In this document: positions 16,464 through 26,112 of the stretch, one piece after another
How positions within the stretch are numbered: position 1 is the stretch's first letter
How the letters are laid out: every line of letters begins with the position of its first letter
DNA from: Terriglobia bacterium
GTDB lineage: Bacteria > Acidobacteriota > Terriglobia > Bryobacterales > UBA6623
DNA length: 64,000 bases
NCBI GenBank assembly: GCA_009838515.1
Contig: VXRL01000016.1
Location: 62,001-126,000 of the forward strand
Direction: 5' to 3'
The notes under the pieces: generated by a model
The model's database searches: none
What the model saw: the letters and a program-made list of their open reading frames with translations, nothing else
Told to the model about the DNA's origin: nothing
Translations under genes and position numbers: made by a program

Positions 16464-17873
16464 GTGTCCGGGTTCCGAGGCGTTCTGGCTGTGGGGCTGG
16501 CCATCTCGTTGGCGGCGTGTGTCGGCGGTGTCGAACGTAGCCTGCCAGCGATCCCTGACGTTACTTCCGAGGACTTTCCCGGAAACGCACGCGATCTGGC
16601 TGCCCAGCGGATTCGAGCCGTTGAGGAGGATGCGGGCGATCCTTGGGCAAACGGGGATCTCGGAACCATCCTGCACGCTCACGAGCAATTGGCCAGGGCG
16701 GCAGTATTGTACGAGCGTGCGGAGACCCTATCGAGTGGCGAATTTCGCTGGTCGTACCTGCGGGGCGTTGCGCTCCAAGAGGCCGGGCGGCATGGAGAGG
16801 CAGCCGCCTCATTCAGGCGTGCCCTCGCAAAGCGGACGTATGCTCCGGCAGCGGTCCGGCTCGGCGAATCGCTGGTCGCGGACGGCAATCCGAAGGACGC
16901 TGAAGTCGCTCTGCGCACCGCAGTGCAGCTTGATGGCGGTGCGGCCGCGATCTATGCCCTGGGTAGGGCCCTAATGGAGCTTGGCAAGAGGAACGAGGCC
17001 ATTCCGGTGCTCGAACGGGCGTTGTCGCTCGCTCCCAGCTCAGGCGCTGTGCGCTATGCGCTGGCGATGGCCCAGCGGGCGGCAGGGAACGAGCAGGAGG
17101 CCAAGCGGCAGCTTGAGATGCTCGCCCCGGGCGGAAATCTCAAGCCACCGCTCGACGATCCGGTCTTTGCACGCGTCGAGGCCCTTGCGGCGAACGAGCA
17201 CTACTTCCTCAACACGGGCAAGAGTCTTGAGGCTGCGGGGAGACTGGAAGAGGCGATTCGTTCGTACGAACAGGCCCTTGAGCTGGCCCCGAGGCTGGCG
17301 TCGGCTCACGTGAACTTGGTCGGCGCATTCGGGCGCCTGGGGGACTCCGAAAGGGCCCGAGCCCACTACGACGCGGCAACCTCCATCGACCCGGACATCG
17401 AGGAGCTGCATAACAACTGGGGGATCGTGATGGCCGCTCAAGAGAATCCCTCGGGCGCGATGGCCGCGTTTCGGCGGGCACTAGAAGTCAATCCGAATTC
17501 CTCGAAGGCTCACGCTAACCTCGGAGTGGCCCTGACCTCGCTCGACCAGGTGGAGAAAGCGATTGAGCACTTCAGGCTGGCGGTCGCCAACGACCCGAAC
17601 AACCGTCCGGCGAGGCTGAACCTCGGGGTCCAAGCTCTCGAATACGACCGCCCGGAAGAGGCTGCGCGGCACCTCGAGGCGGCTCTCGAGGGTGACGAGG
17701 ACGGGAGCGGAGCGTTCGTTCGCTTCACGCTCGGGCGCGCGTACAGGCGGCTCGGGCGCGATGCCGAGGCTAGCGAGGAAATGGTGCATGCCCTGCGACT
17801 CGCGGAGGAAAACGATCTTAGGGAACTGGCAAATCTCATCGAGCTCGAAATCAGGCAGCTTGCGCGCAAATAG
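16464..17873 (+). CDS. TPR-repeat lipoprotein
   Basis: A 469-aa protein started at a GTG that gives a short basic n-region, a hydrophobic core and lipobox SLAAC; the frame is open upstream to 16371 but that part would disrupt the signal. Nearly the whole mature protein is tetratricopeptide repeats, roughly ten, with consensus pieces such as ALGRALMELGKRNEAIPVLE, YRALELAP-like EQALELAPRLASAHVNL, NNWGIVMAAQENPSGAMAAF and HANLGVALTSLDQVEKAIEH. TPR lipoproteins act as protein-protein scaffolds at the outer or inner membrane. It stands alone, convergent with the TonB receptor gene. Confidence 0.88.
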   Translation: MSGFRGVLAVGLAISLAACVGGVERSLPAIPDVTSEDFPGNARDLAAQRIRAVEEDAGDPWANGDLGTILHAHEQLARAAVLYERAETLSSGEFRWSYLRGVALQEAGRHGEAAASFRRALAKRTYAPAAVRLGESLVADGNPKDAEVALRTAVQLDGGAAAIYALGRALMELGKRNEAIPVLERALSLAPSSGAVRYALAMAQRAAGNEQEAKRQLEMLAPGGNLKPPLDDPVFARVEALAANEHYFLNTGKSLEAAGRLEEAIRSYEQALELAPRLASAHVNLVGAFGRLGDSERARAHYDAATSIDPDIEELHNNWGIVMAAQENPSGAMAAFRRALEVNPNSSKAHANLGVALTSLDQVEKAIEHFRLAVANDPNNRPARLNLGVQALEYDRPEEAARHLEAALEGDEDGSGAFVRFTLGRAYRRLGRDAEASEEMVHALRLAEENDLRELANLIELEIRQLARK

Positions 17874-18127
17874 CCTTATGCTGGCAGATCGCTTCGAGCG
17901 GTTGGGCCCAAGAGGCCTCGGCTGGCGCGGCGAGTGGAAGCTCTTCGTCGATCGCAGCCACTCTTACACGGGTCTTCCCGGCCGGAGCACTGGCGGGCCT
18001 GTTACGTTTGCCAACCTGCTGAAGTCGCTGGCGGAGACATTCGACGACCTTCGCCAGGCCTTAGACAATGGCTCTTGCAGCAGGTCGGGCCTTGGGCCCG
18101 AGGGCGAATCAGACCAATCACCCAGGA

Positions 18128-21100
18128 TCAGAAGATGAACTTGAATCCCAACTGCATGACTCGCCCAGGCGCAGCACGTGAGATCACCCCGAGATTGCGG
18201 TTCCCGACCTGAAGGTTCGGTCCGTCGAAGATCGGTGTGTTAAATGCATTGAACGCCTCGGCCCGGAACTGCATCCGCATGCCCTCCCTTATCTGGAAGT
18301 TCTTGTGCAGCGCCAAGTCGAACTTGATCGTGCCGGGGGCCTCCAAGATGTTCCTTCCGGCATTGCCGAACGTAAATGGATCGTTTCGGGCAAACGCGTC
18401 CGTGTTGAACCAGCGGTCAGGCCCTCGCTCTGAGCGAGGAATTCTCCACTCCCCGACGACGTTTGGCCGGTCTAGATTGAAGCCCCCCGTTCCCGAAGGA
18501 TTGCCTCTGACGGACAGGTTCATCGGGAAGCCCGTGATGAAGCTGTTGATGCCGCCGATCGTCCAGCCGCCAAGGAGTGCGTCCATTGCCTTGCCCCAGC
18601 CGGTTCCGAATCGCTGGCCCCGTCCGAACGGCAGATCGTACAGGTAGCTGACCACAGCGCGGTGAGCCACGTGCTGGTTTAGCAGCGATCGTTCCGCCGC
18701 GAGATCCAGAGCGTTTTGCACGCCCCAGTTCGCCCCGATACCTCGATCCTCCCCGGGGATGAAGCTATAGTCCCCGATGGCCTTGGACCAAGTGTAGGAC
18801 AGCAGGAAGCTGAAACCGCTTCCGTAGCGCTTTTCCAGCTTGGTCTGCATAGCGTGATAGTTGGAGTTGGAGTTGTTCCGGAAGTTGTGGAGGAAGTCCA
18901 GGCCCACATCGAGGTCAGTGCCGGGAAACCTCACTTGTGGCCAGATCCGACGGCTCAGCGGAGTGCCCGGACCAGGAACCGCATAGTTCAGATTGTATCG
19001 ACGGATGATGTGTGTGCCCTTGGTGCCGAAGTATCCGATTTCCCAGAGCACGTTCCCTGGCAGTTGCTTCTGGATGTTGAAGTTCCACTGCGAGGCTACC
19101 GGCCACGGCGGATCGATCTCGAATGAGCCCGGCACCAGAGCAGGAGAGTTCATCGGGTCTAGAGCTCCGGGACCTGGTCCGTCAGTCACCCTGATCGTGG
19201 GGCTGATTCGATCTGTGCCAAGCTGGGTCTTGACATGCGACGGAGGGTTCGTCTCCATGAATTCGCCGCCTCCGGTGTTCATCGTGTTGGCATAGAAGAG
19301 ACCGAAACCTCCCCGGATGACAGTGCCTTCGCGCAAGCGATATGCGAATCCGAAGCGGGGGGCAAGGTTGTTTAGGTCGGAGGTGACTAAGGCGCGGTTG
19401 AATCGCCCATCCCCTCGTTGTCCAACGACGACGAACTCGGGCTGGTTGGATTCCGTGTCCACATCAAGGTTCGAGATCTTGTCGAACTTGTCTACCCAAG
19501 GCAGGCTCACTTCGTAACGCAGGCCGATGTTGAGGGTCAGCTTGTCGGTGACGCGCCAGTCGTCCTGCACATACTGATGCAGCCACGGCGCGCGCAGCGC
19601 CATGTGCCTATGGTTCGAGTTGCGCAGCTCTCTGGAATAACCGAGCAAGAAATCTGCCATCGACTCGCCGCCTGCGCGCGTTGCGGGGTCCTCGGAGAAT
19701 CTCCCGTCAAAGACGAACCTCCCGGTGATGAACCCGGCATTGAAGATCTGGCTCTGCAGCCAGAACGTGGTGTGTCCAAACTTCAGGGTGTGCCTCCCCT
19801 TCGTCCAAGTGATGTCGGCAGAGAACTGCCGTGTCTGTGATCCGATGTAGTTGAAGCAGCAACTCCCCACTCCCCGGTAGCCAGCGGGCGTGAAGCTGCC
19901 CGAGCCGGGCGTCGAGATGTCGAGGCCATTCCCCATGTCCAATCCGACAATTGGATTTACTGGTACGTCATTGGCGTGCTCCACCCCCGTGTCGATATAG
20001 CTCCAGCCCGTTCGGAACGATCCAACGAGATTCGGCGACCAGACGCCGTTGTACACGAAAGCCATTTGGCGGTTCGTGATGTCGACGTCCTTGCCGTGCA
20101 GGTACAGACCGTCGGCACTGTCTGGGAGGATTGGCACGCGACCGTTGTCCGTCTGTTGGCCGCTGACGCGGAAGTAGAAGTTGTTCCGGTCGTTCAAGCT
20201 GTGGTCATACCGCAAGTCCCACCTGTTCAGGTCTTGGTTCCGTGGCGGGACGAAGACGTGGTTGCGCGTGCGCGAGTCGTTCGTGGGAGTCGGCCACCAG
20301 TCGCGGGCAATCCTCATGACCGGGTCTATCCGGCTATCCGGAACCCTGTTGTTCGGAAACGGGTCTCGGGCGCGGGTCTGAGGGTCTGTCGTTAATGCAT
20401 CGCGGATGATGTCCCCGGCCGAAAAATCGCCGGCCCGCTCCATCAAGCTCGGAATAGTGTTCACCCTAGTCGACGATTCACGGATATTCGTAAGCTCCAT
20501 GTCGCCGAACAGGAACGCCTTGTTCCGCTTCAACGGCCCGCCTACCGCGAAGCCGTATTGATTTCGCGCGAACGGAGGCTTCTCGACGTCGTGCGGAACG
20601 AAGAAGTTCTTTGCGTCCATGGCTTCGTTGCGGAGGAACTCAAAGACCGAACCGTGCAGTTGGTTGGTTCCAGACTTGGTCGTCATGGTGACTACACCGC
20701 CCATGGAGCGTCCGAATTCGGCTGAGTAGGCATTCGTGAGGATCTTGAACTCCTGAACCGCGTCGATCTGTGGCTTGATGGCCTCCTTCTGATTGCCCTG
20801 GGAGGCGATCGACTGGTTGTTGTTGTCGATCCCGTCGATGATGAAGTTCACTTGCGTGGCCTGCGAGCCGCCGACGCTGACGCCTTGCCGGTTCGCGACC
20901 TCCGAACGTGCGGGCGGAGTGACACCAGCCGAGATGCGGGCAAGCTGCAGGTAGTCCCGTCCGTTCAGCGGCAGTTCGAGAATCTGTTGGTTCTCCATGA
21001 CCGTGCCGGTGGCACCTTCCTGGGTTTGCAGCAGCGGTGCCTGCGCGACGACTTCAATAGTCTCGGTGACCTCTCCGATCTCAAGCACCAGGTCGACCTG

Positions 21101-21409
21101 GCGAGTGTCGCCGGCGTTGAGGATGATGCCGGTACGCTGGATGCGTTTGAACCCGGCAGATTCGGCCTCCATCAAGTATTCGCCGATGCGAAGGGGGGGC
21201 GTGCGGTAGAAGCCGCCCGGATCCGTCTGGACGGTGTAGATCGCGCCCGTGCCTGTGTGACTGAAGCGGAGGTCCACCCCGGGGATCACTGCGCCCGTGA
21301 CGTCGGCGACAACTCCTACGACGACCGCCGTATCGGCCTGCTGGCCGAAAGCGGGAACGGTCACAGCCAACACAAGAAGGACTGCTATGGTGAGGGCTCT
21401 CGTAGTCAT
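18128..21409 (-). CDS. TonB-dependent receptor with carboxypeptidase-regulatory-like domain
   Basis: A 1093-aa outer-membrane receptor. Signal peptide residues 1-22; residues about 25-110 form the Ig-like carboxypeptidase-regulatory domain (VVADVTGAVIPGVDLRF ... GFYRTPPLRIGEYLMEAE); a plug domain follows (QILELPLNGRDYLQLAR, GGSQATQVNFIIDGIDNNN) and then a large barrel ending in FNAFNTPIF and an aromatic C-terminus. This is the Oar-like/SusC-like architecture common in Acidobacteriota. The start at 21409 is supported by GGAG six bases upstream and by the signal peptide; the frame is open to 21499 but lacks a better start. It imports an unknown, probably large, ligand or carries outer-membrane adhesive functions. 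Confidence 0.93.
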   Translation of the reverse strand: MTTRALTIAVLLVLAVTVPAFGQQADTAVVVGVVADVTGAVIPGVDLRFSHTGTGAIYTVQTDPGGFYRTPPLRIGEYLMEAESAGFKRIQRTGIILNAGDTRQVDLVLEIGEVTETIEVVAQAPLLQTQEGATGTVMENQQILELPLNGRDYLQLARISAGVTPPARSEVANRQGVSVGGSQATQVNFIIDGIDNNNQSIASQGNQKEAIKPQIDAVQEFKILTNAYSAEFGRSMGGVVTMTTKSGTNQLHGSVFEFLRNEAMDAKNFFVPHDVEKPPFARNQYGFAVGGPLKRNKAFLFGDMELTNIRESSTRVNTIPSLMERAGDFSAGDIIRDALTTDPQTRARDPFPNNRVPDSRIDPVMRIARDWWPTPTNDSRTRNHVFVPPRNQDLNRWDLRYDHSLNDRNNFYFRVSGQQTDNGRVPILPDSADGLYLHGKDVDITNRQMAFVYNGVWSPNLVGSFRTGWSYIDTGVEHANDVPVNPIVGLDMGNGLDISTPGSGSFTPAGYRGVGSCCFNYIGSQTRQFSADITWTKGRHTLKFGHTTFWLQSQIFNAGFITGRFVFDGRFSEDPATRAGGESMADFLLGYSRELRNSNHRHMALRAPWLHQYVQDDWRVTDKLTLNIGLRYEVSLPWVDKFDKISNLDVDTESNQPEFVVVGQRGDGRFNRALVTSDLNNLAPRFGFAYRLREGTVIRGGFGLFYANTMNTGGGEFMETNPPSHVKTQLGTDRISPTIRVTDGPGPGALDPMNSPALVPGSFEIDPPWPVASQWNFNIQKQLPGNVLWEIGYFGTKGTHIIRRYNLNYAVPGPGTPLSRRIWPQVRFPGTDLDVGLDFLHNFRNNSNSNYHAMQTKLEKRYGSGFSFLLSYTWSKAIGDYSFIPGEDRGIGANWGVQNALDLAAERSLLNQHVAHRAVVSYLYDLPFGRGQRFGTGWGKAMDALLGGWTIGGINSFITGFPMNLSVRGNPSGTGGFNLDRPNVVGEWRIPRSERGPDRWFNTDAFARNDPFTFGNAGRNILEAPGTIKFDLALHKNFQIREGMRMQFRAEAFNAFNTPIFDGPNLQVGNRNLGVISRAAPGRVMQLGFKFIF

Positions 21410-21988
21410 CTCAACTCCAAAGAACCAGCGGAAATGCGCTGGAGTTAAGCGTCGCTTCCGTTCCCAAGCCGCCAGCACACAACCGACGCACGTTGCCACC
21501 GCGAACGACTCTCGGCGAGAGTCCGGACCTGACTCTAGCAGAGGGTAGGGCTAGGTAGGGCCATTTTGGCGACAGAAAACAGTGGCATTTCCTGAAGATA
21601 TTGCGCTTTGACTTAGCTAGGTTTGAATTTTCGGTGGCTCGTGCGGGAGTTCAGGCTCGACAGCCTGGCGCAACATGCGCTTGAGGATGGTGCTTCCAAC
21701 GAGCCGGGGTTAACACCATATAGCACCTCTCCCACAATTTCGGGACCAAGGGGCTGAGGCGTTGCGCGCAGCTGCGCCGCTTGACGGTTGCGTCACGCCG
21801 GTTAGAGCGCACGGATCCGATCAAAGCCAGATCGAGACCGCTGACCGCCAGCTGGAAGAGTTAGGCCTAGCGTGGAACCGCCTCAGGCCCGCGAGACTGA
21901 GCAAGCCCTCGGCGCTAAATGCTCTAATCAAGTTCATGACTCGCTACAGTCGTCGCACTGGATCTAGCCGTCAGAGGGGGGACACCAG
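21410..21988. other. Long divergent intergenic region with one hairpin
   Basis: No gene supported in about 580 bases. It separates the divergently transcribed receptor and ThDP-enzyme genes, so it must hold both promoters; no unambiguous -35/-10 pair was found. A perfect inverted repeat CAGGCT-CGAC-AGCCTG lies at 21652-21667. A short run of TAGGG units lies at 21544-21560. The weak open frame at 21762-21992 has no family resemblance and was not accepted. Confidence 0.5.
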
Positions 21989-23629
21989 GTGAAGGTATCG
22001 CGCGCCATCGCCAAGATGCTCGGGCAAGAGGGCGTTGATCGCCTCATCGCCTATCCGGTCAATCCGGTCGTGGAAGCCTGCGCGGAAGAGGACATCCGCA
22101 CCGTGATCGTGCGCCAAGAGCGCACCGGCCTGCACATGGTGGATGCCGTGGGCCGGCTGAGCTCGGGCGGCAAGGTGGGCGTCTTCGCGATGCAGCACGG
22201 CCCGGGCGTGGAGAACTCCTTCGGCGGGGTTGCCCAAGCCTACAGCGAATCCGTCCCGATGGTCGTGATCCCGGCAGGCTACGCCCGGGCACGCACGAAT
22301 GTCCAGCCCAACTTCAGCTCGCTGGTGAACTTCCAGAACGTCACCAAGTCGGTCGAGCAGGTCACGCTCGCACAAGAGGTTCCGAACGCCATCCGGCGCG
22401 CGTTCACCCAAGCCAAGAACGGACGGCCCGGTCCGTGCATGGTCGAAGTGCCGTGGGACATGTTCAACGAGGAATTCCCCGGAGAACTCAACTACCGTCC
22501 GTCGATCCGAACGCTCAGCGCTCCAGACCCGGCAGCGGTGCGGGAGGCGGCGAAGATCCTCGTCGAAGCCGAGCTGCCCGTCATCTATGCGGGTCAGGGA
22601 GTGCACTACGGCAAGGCGTGGCCCGAACTGCGCGCACTCGCCGAACTGCTCGAAGCCCCTGTCACCACCAGCATCGAGGGCAAGAGCTCCTTCCCTGAAA
22701 CGCATCCGCTCTCGCTGCAATCGGGAGGCAGGGCCTACTCTGCCGAACTCGACAGCTTCTTGTCCAAGGCAGATGTCGTCTTCGGGATCGGGGCGAGCTT
22801 CACGCAAACCGCATTCGGCATTCCTTGGCCAAAGTACCTGGGCCGTGCCACCGTGGTCCAAGCCACCATCGATACAGCCGACCTGCACAAGGACGTCCCG
22901 ATCGACCTCGGCTTGGTCGGGGACGCGCGGCTGACGCTGGCCGCCCTGCTGCAAGAGGTGAGCCAGCGGATTGCCAAGCCCCGCGGGCGGACGCCTGCGG
23001 TGACCGCCGAGATCGCCGCCCACCACACCGCGTGGCGGTCCCGCTGGAGTGCCAAGCTCGACTGCCCCGATGCCCCGATCAACCCCTACAGGGTGATCCG
23101 GGACCTCGCCGCAACTGTCGATGTCAAGAACACGATCATCACTCATGACGCGGGCAGCCCGCGCGACCAGCTGACTCCGTTCTGGCAGAGCGTCGAACCG
23201 CTGAGCTATATCGGCTGGGGCAAGACGACGCAGCTGGGCTACGGGCTCGGGCTGGCGATGGGCGCGAAGCTGGAGCACCCCGACAAGCTCTGCATCAACT
23301 GGTGGGGAGACGCGGCCATAGGATTCACCGGAATGGACTTCGAAACGGCGGTACGGGAGCGCATCCCGATCCTGTCCGTGCTGTCCAACAACTTCAGCAT
23401 GGCCATTGAAATACCCGTCATGCAAGTCGCGACCGAGAAGTTTCGCGGCACCGACATTTCAGGAAACTACGCGGAGTTCGCCAATGCGCTGGGCGGCTAC
23501 GGCGAGCGCATCACAGATCCCAACGAGATCGTGCCCGCCATCAGGCGCGGAATCGCCAAGACGGAGCAGGGCGTGCCCACCCTGCTGGAGTTCATCACTT
23601 CGAAGGAGATTGAAATCTCCCGGTTCTGA
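21989..23629 (+). CDS. Thiamine-diphosphate-dependent enzyme, acetolactate-synthase-like
   Basis: A 546-aa three-domain ThDP enzyme. N-terminal PYR domain: VRQERTGLHMVDAVGRLS carries the activating Glu and the conserved H; QHGPGVENSFGGVAQAY matches the GPG motif. The middle domain spans about 190-330. C-terminal PP domain has NWWGDAAIGFTGMDFETAVR and VLSNNFSMAI, the GDx ... NN Mg/ThDP-binding motif. The GTG start is preceded by GGGGGA at good spacing. The split from true acetolactate synthase is clear, because no FAD-type regulatory signatures are visible; family members of this kind are annotated only as thiamine pyrophosphate-requiring. Likely a decarboxylase or carboligase; the substrate is unknown. 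Neighbours (esterase, DUF1080) do not define a pathway. Confidence 0.88.
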   Translation: MKVSRAIAKMLGQEGVDRLIAYPVNPVVEACAEEDIRTVIVRQERTGLHMVDAVGRLSSGGKVGVFAMQHGPGVENSFGGVAQAYSESVPMVVIPAGYARARTNVQPNFSSLVNFQNVTKSVEQVTLAQEVPNAIRRAFTQAKNGRPGPCMVEVPWDMFNEEFPGELNYRPSIRTLSAPDPAAVREAAKILVEAELPVIYAGQGVHYGKAWPELRALAELLEAPVTTSIEGKSSFPETHPLSLQSGGRAYSAELDSFLSKADVVFGIGASFTQTAFGIPWPKYLGRATVVQATIDTADLHKDVPIDLGLVGDARLTLAALLQEVSQRIAKPRGRTPAVTAEIAAHHTAWRSRWSAKLDCPDAPINPYRVIRDLAATVDVKNTIITHDAGSPRDQLTPFWQSVEPLSYIGWGKTTQLGYGLGLAMGAKLEHPDKLCINWWGDAAIGFTGMDFETAVRERIPILSVLSNNFSMAIEIPVMQVATEKFRGTDISGNYAEFANALGGYGERITDPNEIVPAIRRGIAKTEQGVPTLLEFITSKEIEISRF

Positions 23630-23654
23630 GCGAAGACACCGTCGAGCGGACGAA

Positions 23655-24953
23655 TCACCGGTTGCAAATCTTCACGCGGAAGTACGGCTTGTCCTTCTCG
23701 TCGGGATCCATGACAAAGGTCTGATGCGTCAGCAGCGGATCGTAGTCGCGCCATAGCCATGTCATCGCGGCAGGCAGTTCCGCATCGCCGTAGGTGGTGC
23801 TGTGCTGGGCGTTGCCGAAGCTGAACTTGAAGTCGTACTCCTTCATCTTCAGCGAGTTCGCCAGTTGGATGTTCTGCAGCGGCCAGCTGCCGTGGGCATT
23901 CTCTAGGTCGTAGGTGCCGTCCTCGAGCCAGATGCGGATGTTCTTGCGATCGCGCTTGCGAATCAGGAACGGCCAGATCTCGCCTCCGTCCAGGGGCTCG
24001 CACGGATCGCGGTCCCCGAAGCGTCCGAGCGGGTACTCGCCGAACGGATTCTCCTGCCCCCAGCGCCACTGGATGCTGGCATAGCTGCCGATCCGGGACA
24101 ACACCCGGCTGAAGGCATGGGGCCTGAACCAAGCCGAGTTCAGCGAGCAGATGCCCCCGGAAGACTGTCCGCCGATGGCCCGGCTGTAGCCGTCGTCCCG
24201 CAGGCGGTAGGTCTTGTTCACCTCTGGAAAGATCTCGTCTACCACCATCTTGTTGTAGTCGTCATTGAACGTGTCATACAGCAGGCTGCGCATGTGCCCG
24301 ACTGCGCGCGGCGCGTAGGACGAGGAATTGTCGTGGCTGCCGATGTAGCCTGGCGCGATCAAGACCAAGACCATGGGAGGGATCTTCTTCTTGTGAACGA
24401 GGTTCTCTACCACGACGGCGATCCGCGAGCGCTGTTCGCGCTCCAGGAAGCGGTGCCCGTCCTGCCACACCATCACGGCCGATGGCTTGGCCGGATCCAC
24501 GCCCGGCGAGGCGTAGAGCCAGTAGGAGACCTTCCAGCCGCGATAGGTCGGGCTCTCGTGGAACAGCTCGTCGGAATACTCGCCCTGCGGCACCCCGTCC
24601 TGCGCGTACGAGTCCTCGCCGAAGGCTGCAGTGTCGAACCGCCTGCCGCCCAGCACCGCCCTGTCGACGCGGTAGTAGTGGGCGTGCGAGGTGCCGGTGC
24701 GGACACGACGGCTATGCACCCACAAATCGTCCGGCAGCGGGTCCATGGGCGGGGCCGGCTCGTCATCCACGTAGAGATGCGGACGGCTGTCGGACTTGAT
24801 CGCCCAGACGAACTCTCCGCCATAGGCGGACACCGCCGCTCCGCTGGCTAGGTTCTCGGCCTGGAAGTGGGAGGTCAGGGCCGTGGCGATGGAAGTTGGG
24901 TCCGAGTCGGAGTTGACAAGTTGAAAGAGTTCGTGGCGTTGTGCGTCGGTCAT
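23655..24953 (-). CDS. Alpha/beta-hydrolase, putative esterase (Fes/EstD-like)
   Basis: A 432-aa protein. An N-terminal domain of about 130 residues (immunoglobulin-like, YGGEFVWAIKSDSRPHLYVD) precedes a Fes-type alpha/beta-hydrolase domain: WKVSYWLYASPGVDP, AVMVWQDGHRFL, nucleophile elbow AIGGQSSGGICSL, and a late HSTTYGDAELPAAMTWLW with the probable catalytic His. No signal peptide is visible, so it may act in the cytoplasm. The start ATG at 24953 was preferred to the longer frame (to 25088), which is Arg/Cys-rich. It is divergent from the DUF1080 gene; the pair could process an ester-linked carbohydrate together (inference). Confidence 0.85.
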   Translation of the reverse strand: MTDAQRHELFQLVNSDSDPTSIATALTSHFQAENLASGAAVSAYGGEFVWAIKSDSRPHLYVDDEPAPPMDPLPDDLWVHSRRVRTGTSHAHYYRVDRAVLGGRRFDTAAFGEDSYAQDGVPQGEYSDELFHESPTYRGWKVSYWLYASPGVDPAKPSAVMVWQDGHRFLEREQRSRIAVVVENLVHKKKIPPMVLVLIAPGYIGSHDNSSSYAPRAVGHMRSLLYDTFNDDYNKMVVDEIFPEVNKTYRLRDDGYSRAIGGQSSGGICSLNSAWFRPHAFSRVLSRIGSYASIQWRWGQENPFGEYPLGRFGDRDPCEPLDGGEIWPFLIRKRDRKNIRIWLEDGTYDLENAHGSWPLQNIQLANSLKMKEYDFKFSFGNAQHSTTYGDAELPAAMTWLWRDYDPLLTHQTFVMDPDEKDKPYFRVKICNR

Positions 24954-25105
24954 GAGGGAAGCGGGGGTCTCGCCCGATCTCAAGCAGGATACCAGCTTGG
25001 CCGGCCCAGCCTCCCTGCAGCGCAACCGCACCCGCCGGCGCTCCGCTCCCAGGTTCCCGCAGGCCCCGCAGGCGGCGCTCCGCGGCAAGCACCGCTATGC
25101 CGCCG

Positions 25106-25132
25106 TTGAGTGTCGTCTGGTCTGGCTATACT
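25106..25132 (+). promoter_or_regulatory. Promoter candidate of the DUF1080 gene
   Basis: TTGAGT (25106-25111), a 15-base spacer and TATACT (25127-25132). The ATG is at 25142, so transcription would start within a few bases of the start codon, giving a nearly leaderless message. Confidence 0.4.
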
Positions 25133-25141
25133 TGCCTCAAG

Positions 25142-25987
25142 ATGCAATTGCGAATCGCGTGTTTCCTCATGGCAGCAGTCTTTGCGTCGGTGGCCACCGC
25201 ACAGACCAGCGACGACTGGATACAGCTCTTCAACGGCAAGAACCTAGATGGCTGGACGCCCAAGATCCGCGGACACGAGCTCGGAGAGAACTTCGGCAAC
25301 ACTTTCCGCGTCGTCAACGGAGCGATGCAGACCGGCTACGAGGCCTACGGACCGTTCAACGAGCGTTTCGGGCACATCTTCTACAAGGACCCATATTCCT
25401 ATTACCGCCTAGCGGTGGAATACCGTTTCGTAGGAGAGCAGTCTGAGGGAGGACCGGGCTGGGCCATCCGCAATAGCGGCCTGATGCTGCACTCGCCCGC
25501 CCCCGAGACCATGGGCAAGGACCAGACTTTCCCCATCTCGATCGAAGTCCAGCTGTTAGGGGGTCTCGCGGAGGGCGAACGCACCACCGCGAACCTCTGC
25601 ACTCCTGGCACCAATGTCGTCCGCAACGGCAGGCTGCTAACGCGCCACTGCACAAACTCGACATCCAAGACCTACCGCGGCGAACAGTGGGTTCGGACAG
25701 AGATCGTGGTCTTGGGCAGTTCCTCGTTTCGACACTTCGTCGAAGGAGACCTCGTCCTGGAGTACGAAATGCCCCAGTACGGCGGGGGCAACGTGGACGG
25801 GCACGACCCTAAGGACAAACCTGACGGCGAACTGATGTCCGGCGGCTACATCTCGCTGCAGAGCGAGAGCCATCCGGTCGAATTCAGGAAGGTCGAGCTG
25901 CTCGACTTGGCGGGCTGCATGGATCCGAAGGCCGAGAACTACAAGGACTACTTCGTCAAGTCCGAACCAGCGACCTGCCAGTACTAG
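25142..25987 (+). CDS. Exported DUF1080 (3-keto-disaccharide hydrolase-like) protein
   Basis: A 281-aa protein with signal peptide MQLRIACFLMAAVFASVATA. The mature N-terminus IQLFNGKNLDGWTPKI is the DUF1080 signature; FRVVNGAMQT, YRLAVEYRFVGEQ and YISLQSESHPVEFRKVELLDL complete the concanavalin-like fold that binds or hydrolyses sugars. The C-terminus carries a distinct tail GCMDPKAENYKDYFVKSE ending CQY, which resembles the GCxDPxAxNY calcium/cell-surface tail repeats of some Bacteroidota and Acidobacteriota proteins, present here as a single copy. The frame is open upstream to 25097, but only the ATG at 25142 gives a normal signal peptide. Confidence 0.9.
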   Translation: MQLRIACFLMAAVFASVATAQTSDDWIQLFNGKNLDGWTPKIRGHELGENFGNTFRVVNGAMQTGYEAYGPFNERFGHIFYKDPYSYYRLAVEYRFVGEQSEGGPGWAIRNSGLMLHSPAPETMGKDQTFPISIEVQLLGGLAEGERTTANLCTPGTNVVRNGRLLTRHCTNSTSKTYRGEQWVRTEIVVLGSSSFRHFVEGDLVLEYEMPQYGGGNVDGHDPKDKPDGELMSGGYISLQSESHPVEFRKVELLDLAGCMDPKAENYKDYFVKSEPATCQY

Positions 25988-26112
25988 CAAGTCCCGCCCG
26001 CTTGTCCAACTCGATTCCGACAACAAGGACATGCGGGCCAGCCGCGACGATCAGGGCACCTTTCCACGGAGCGGGTCGTCGAACTCTCCGTTCCCGCTGG
26101 CGACTCGAAGCG

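Noticed and set aside
21762-21992. 76-aa frame between the receptor and the ThDP enzyme
   Set aside because: Runs into the next gene's start, no RBS and no protein-like pattern.
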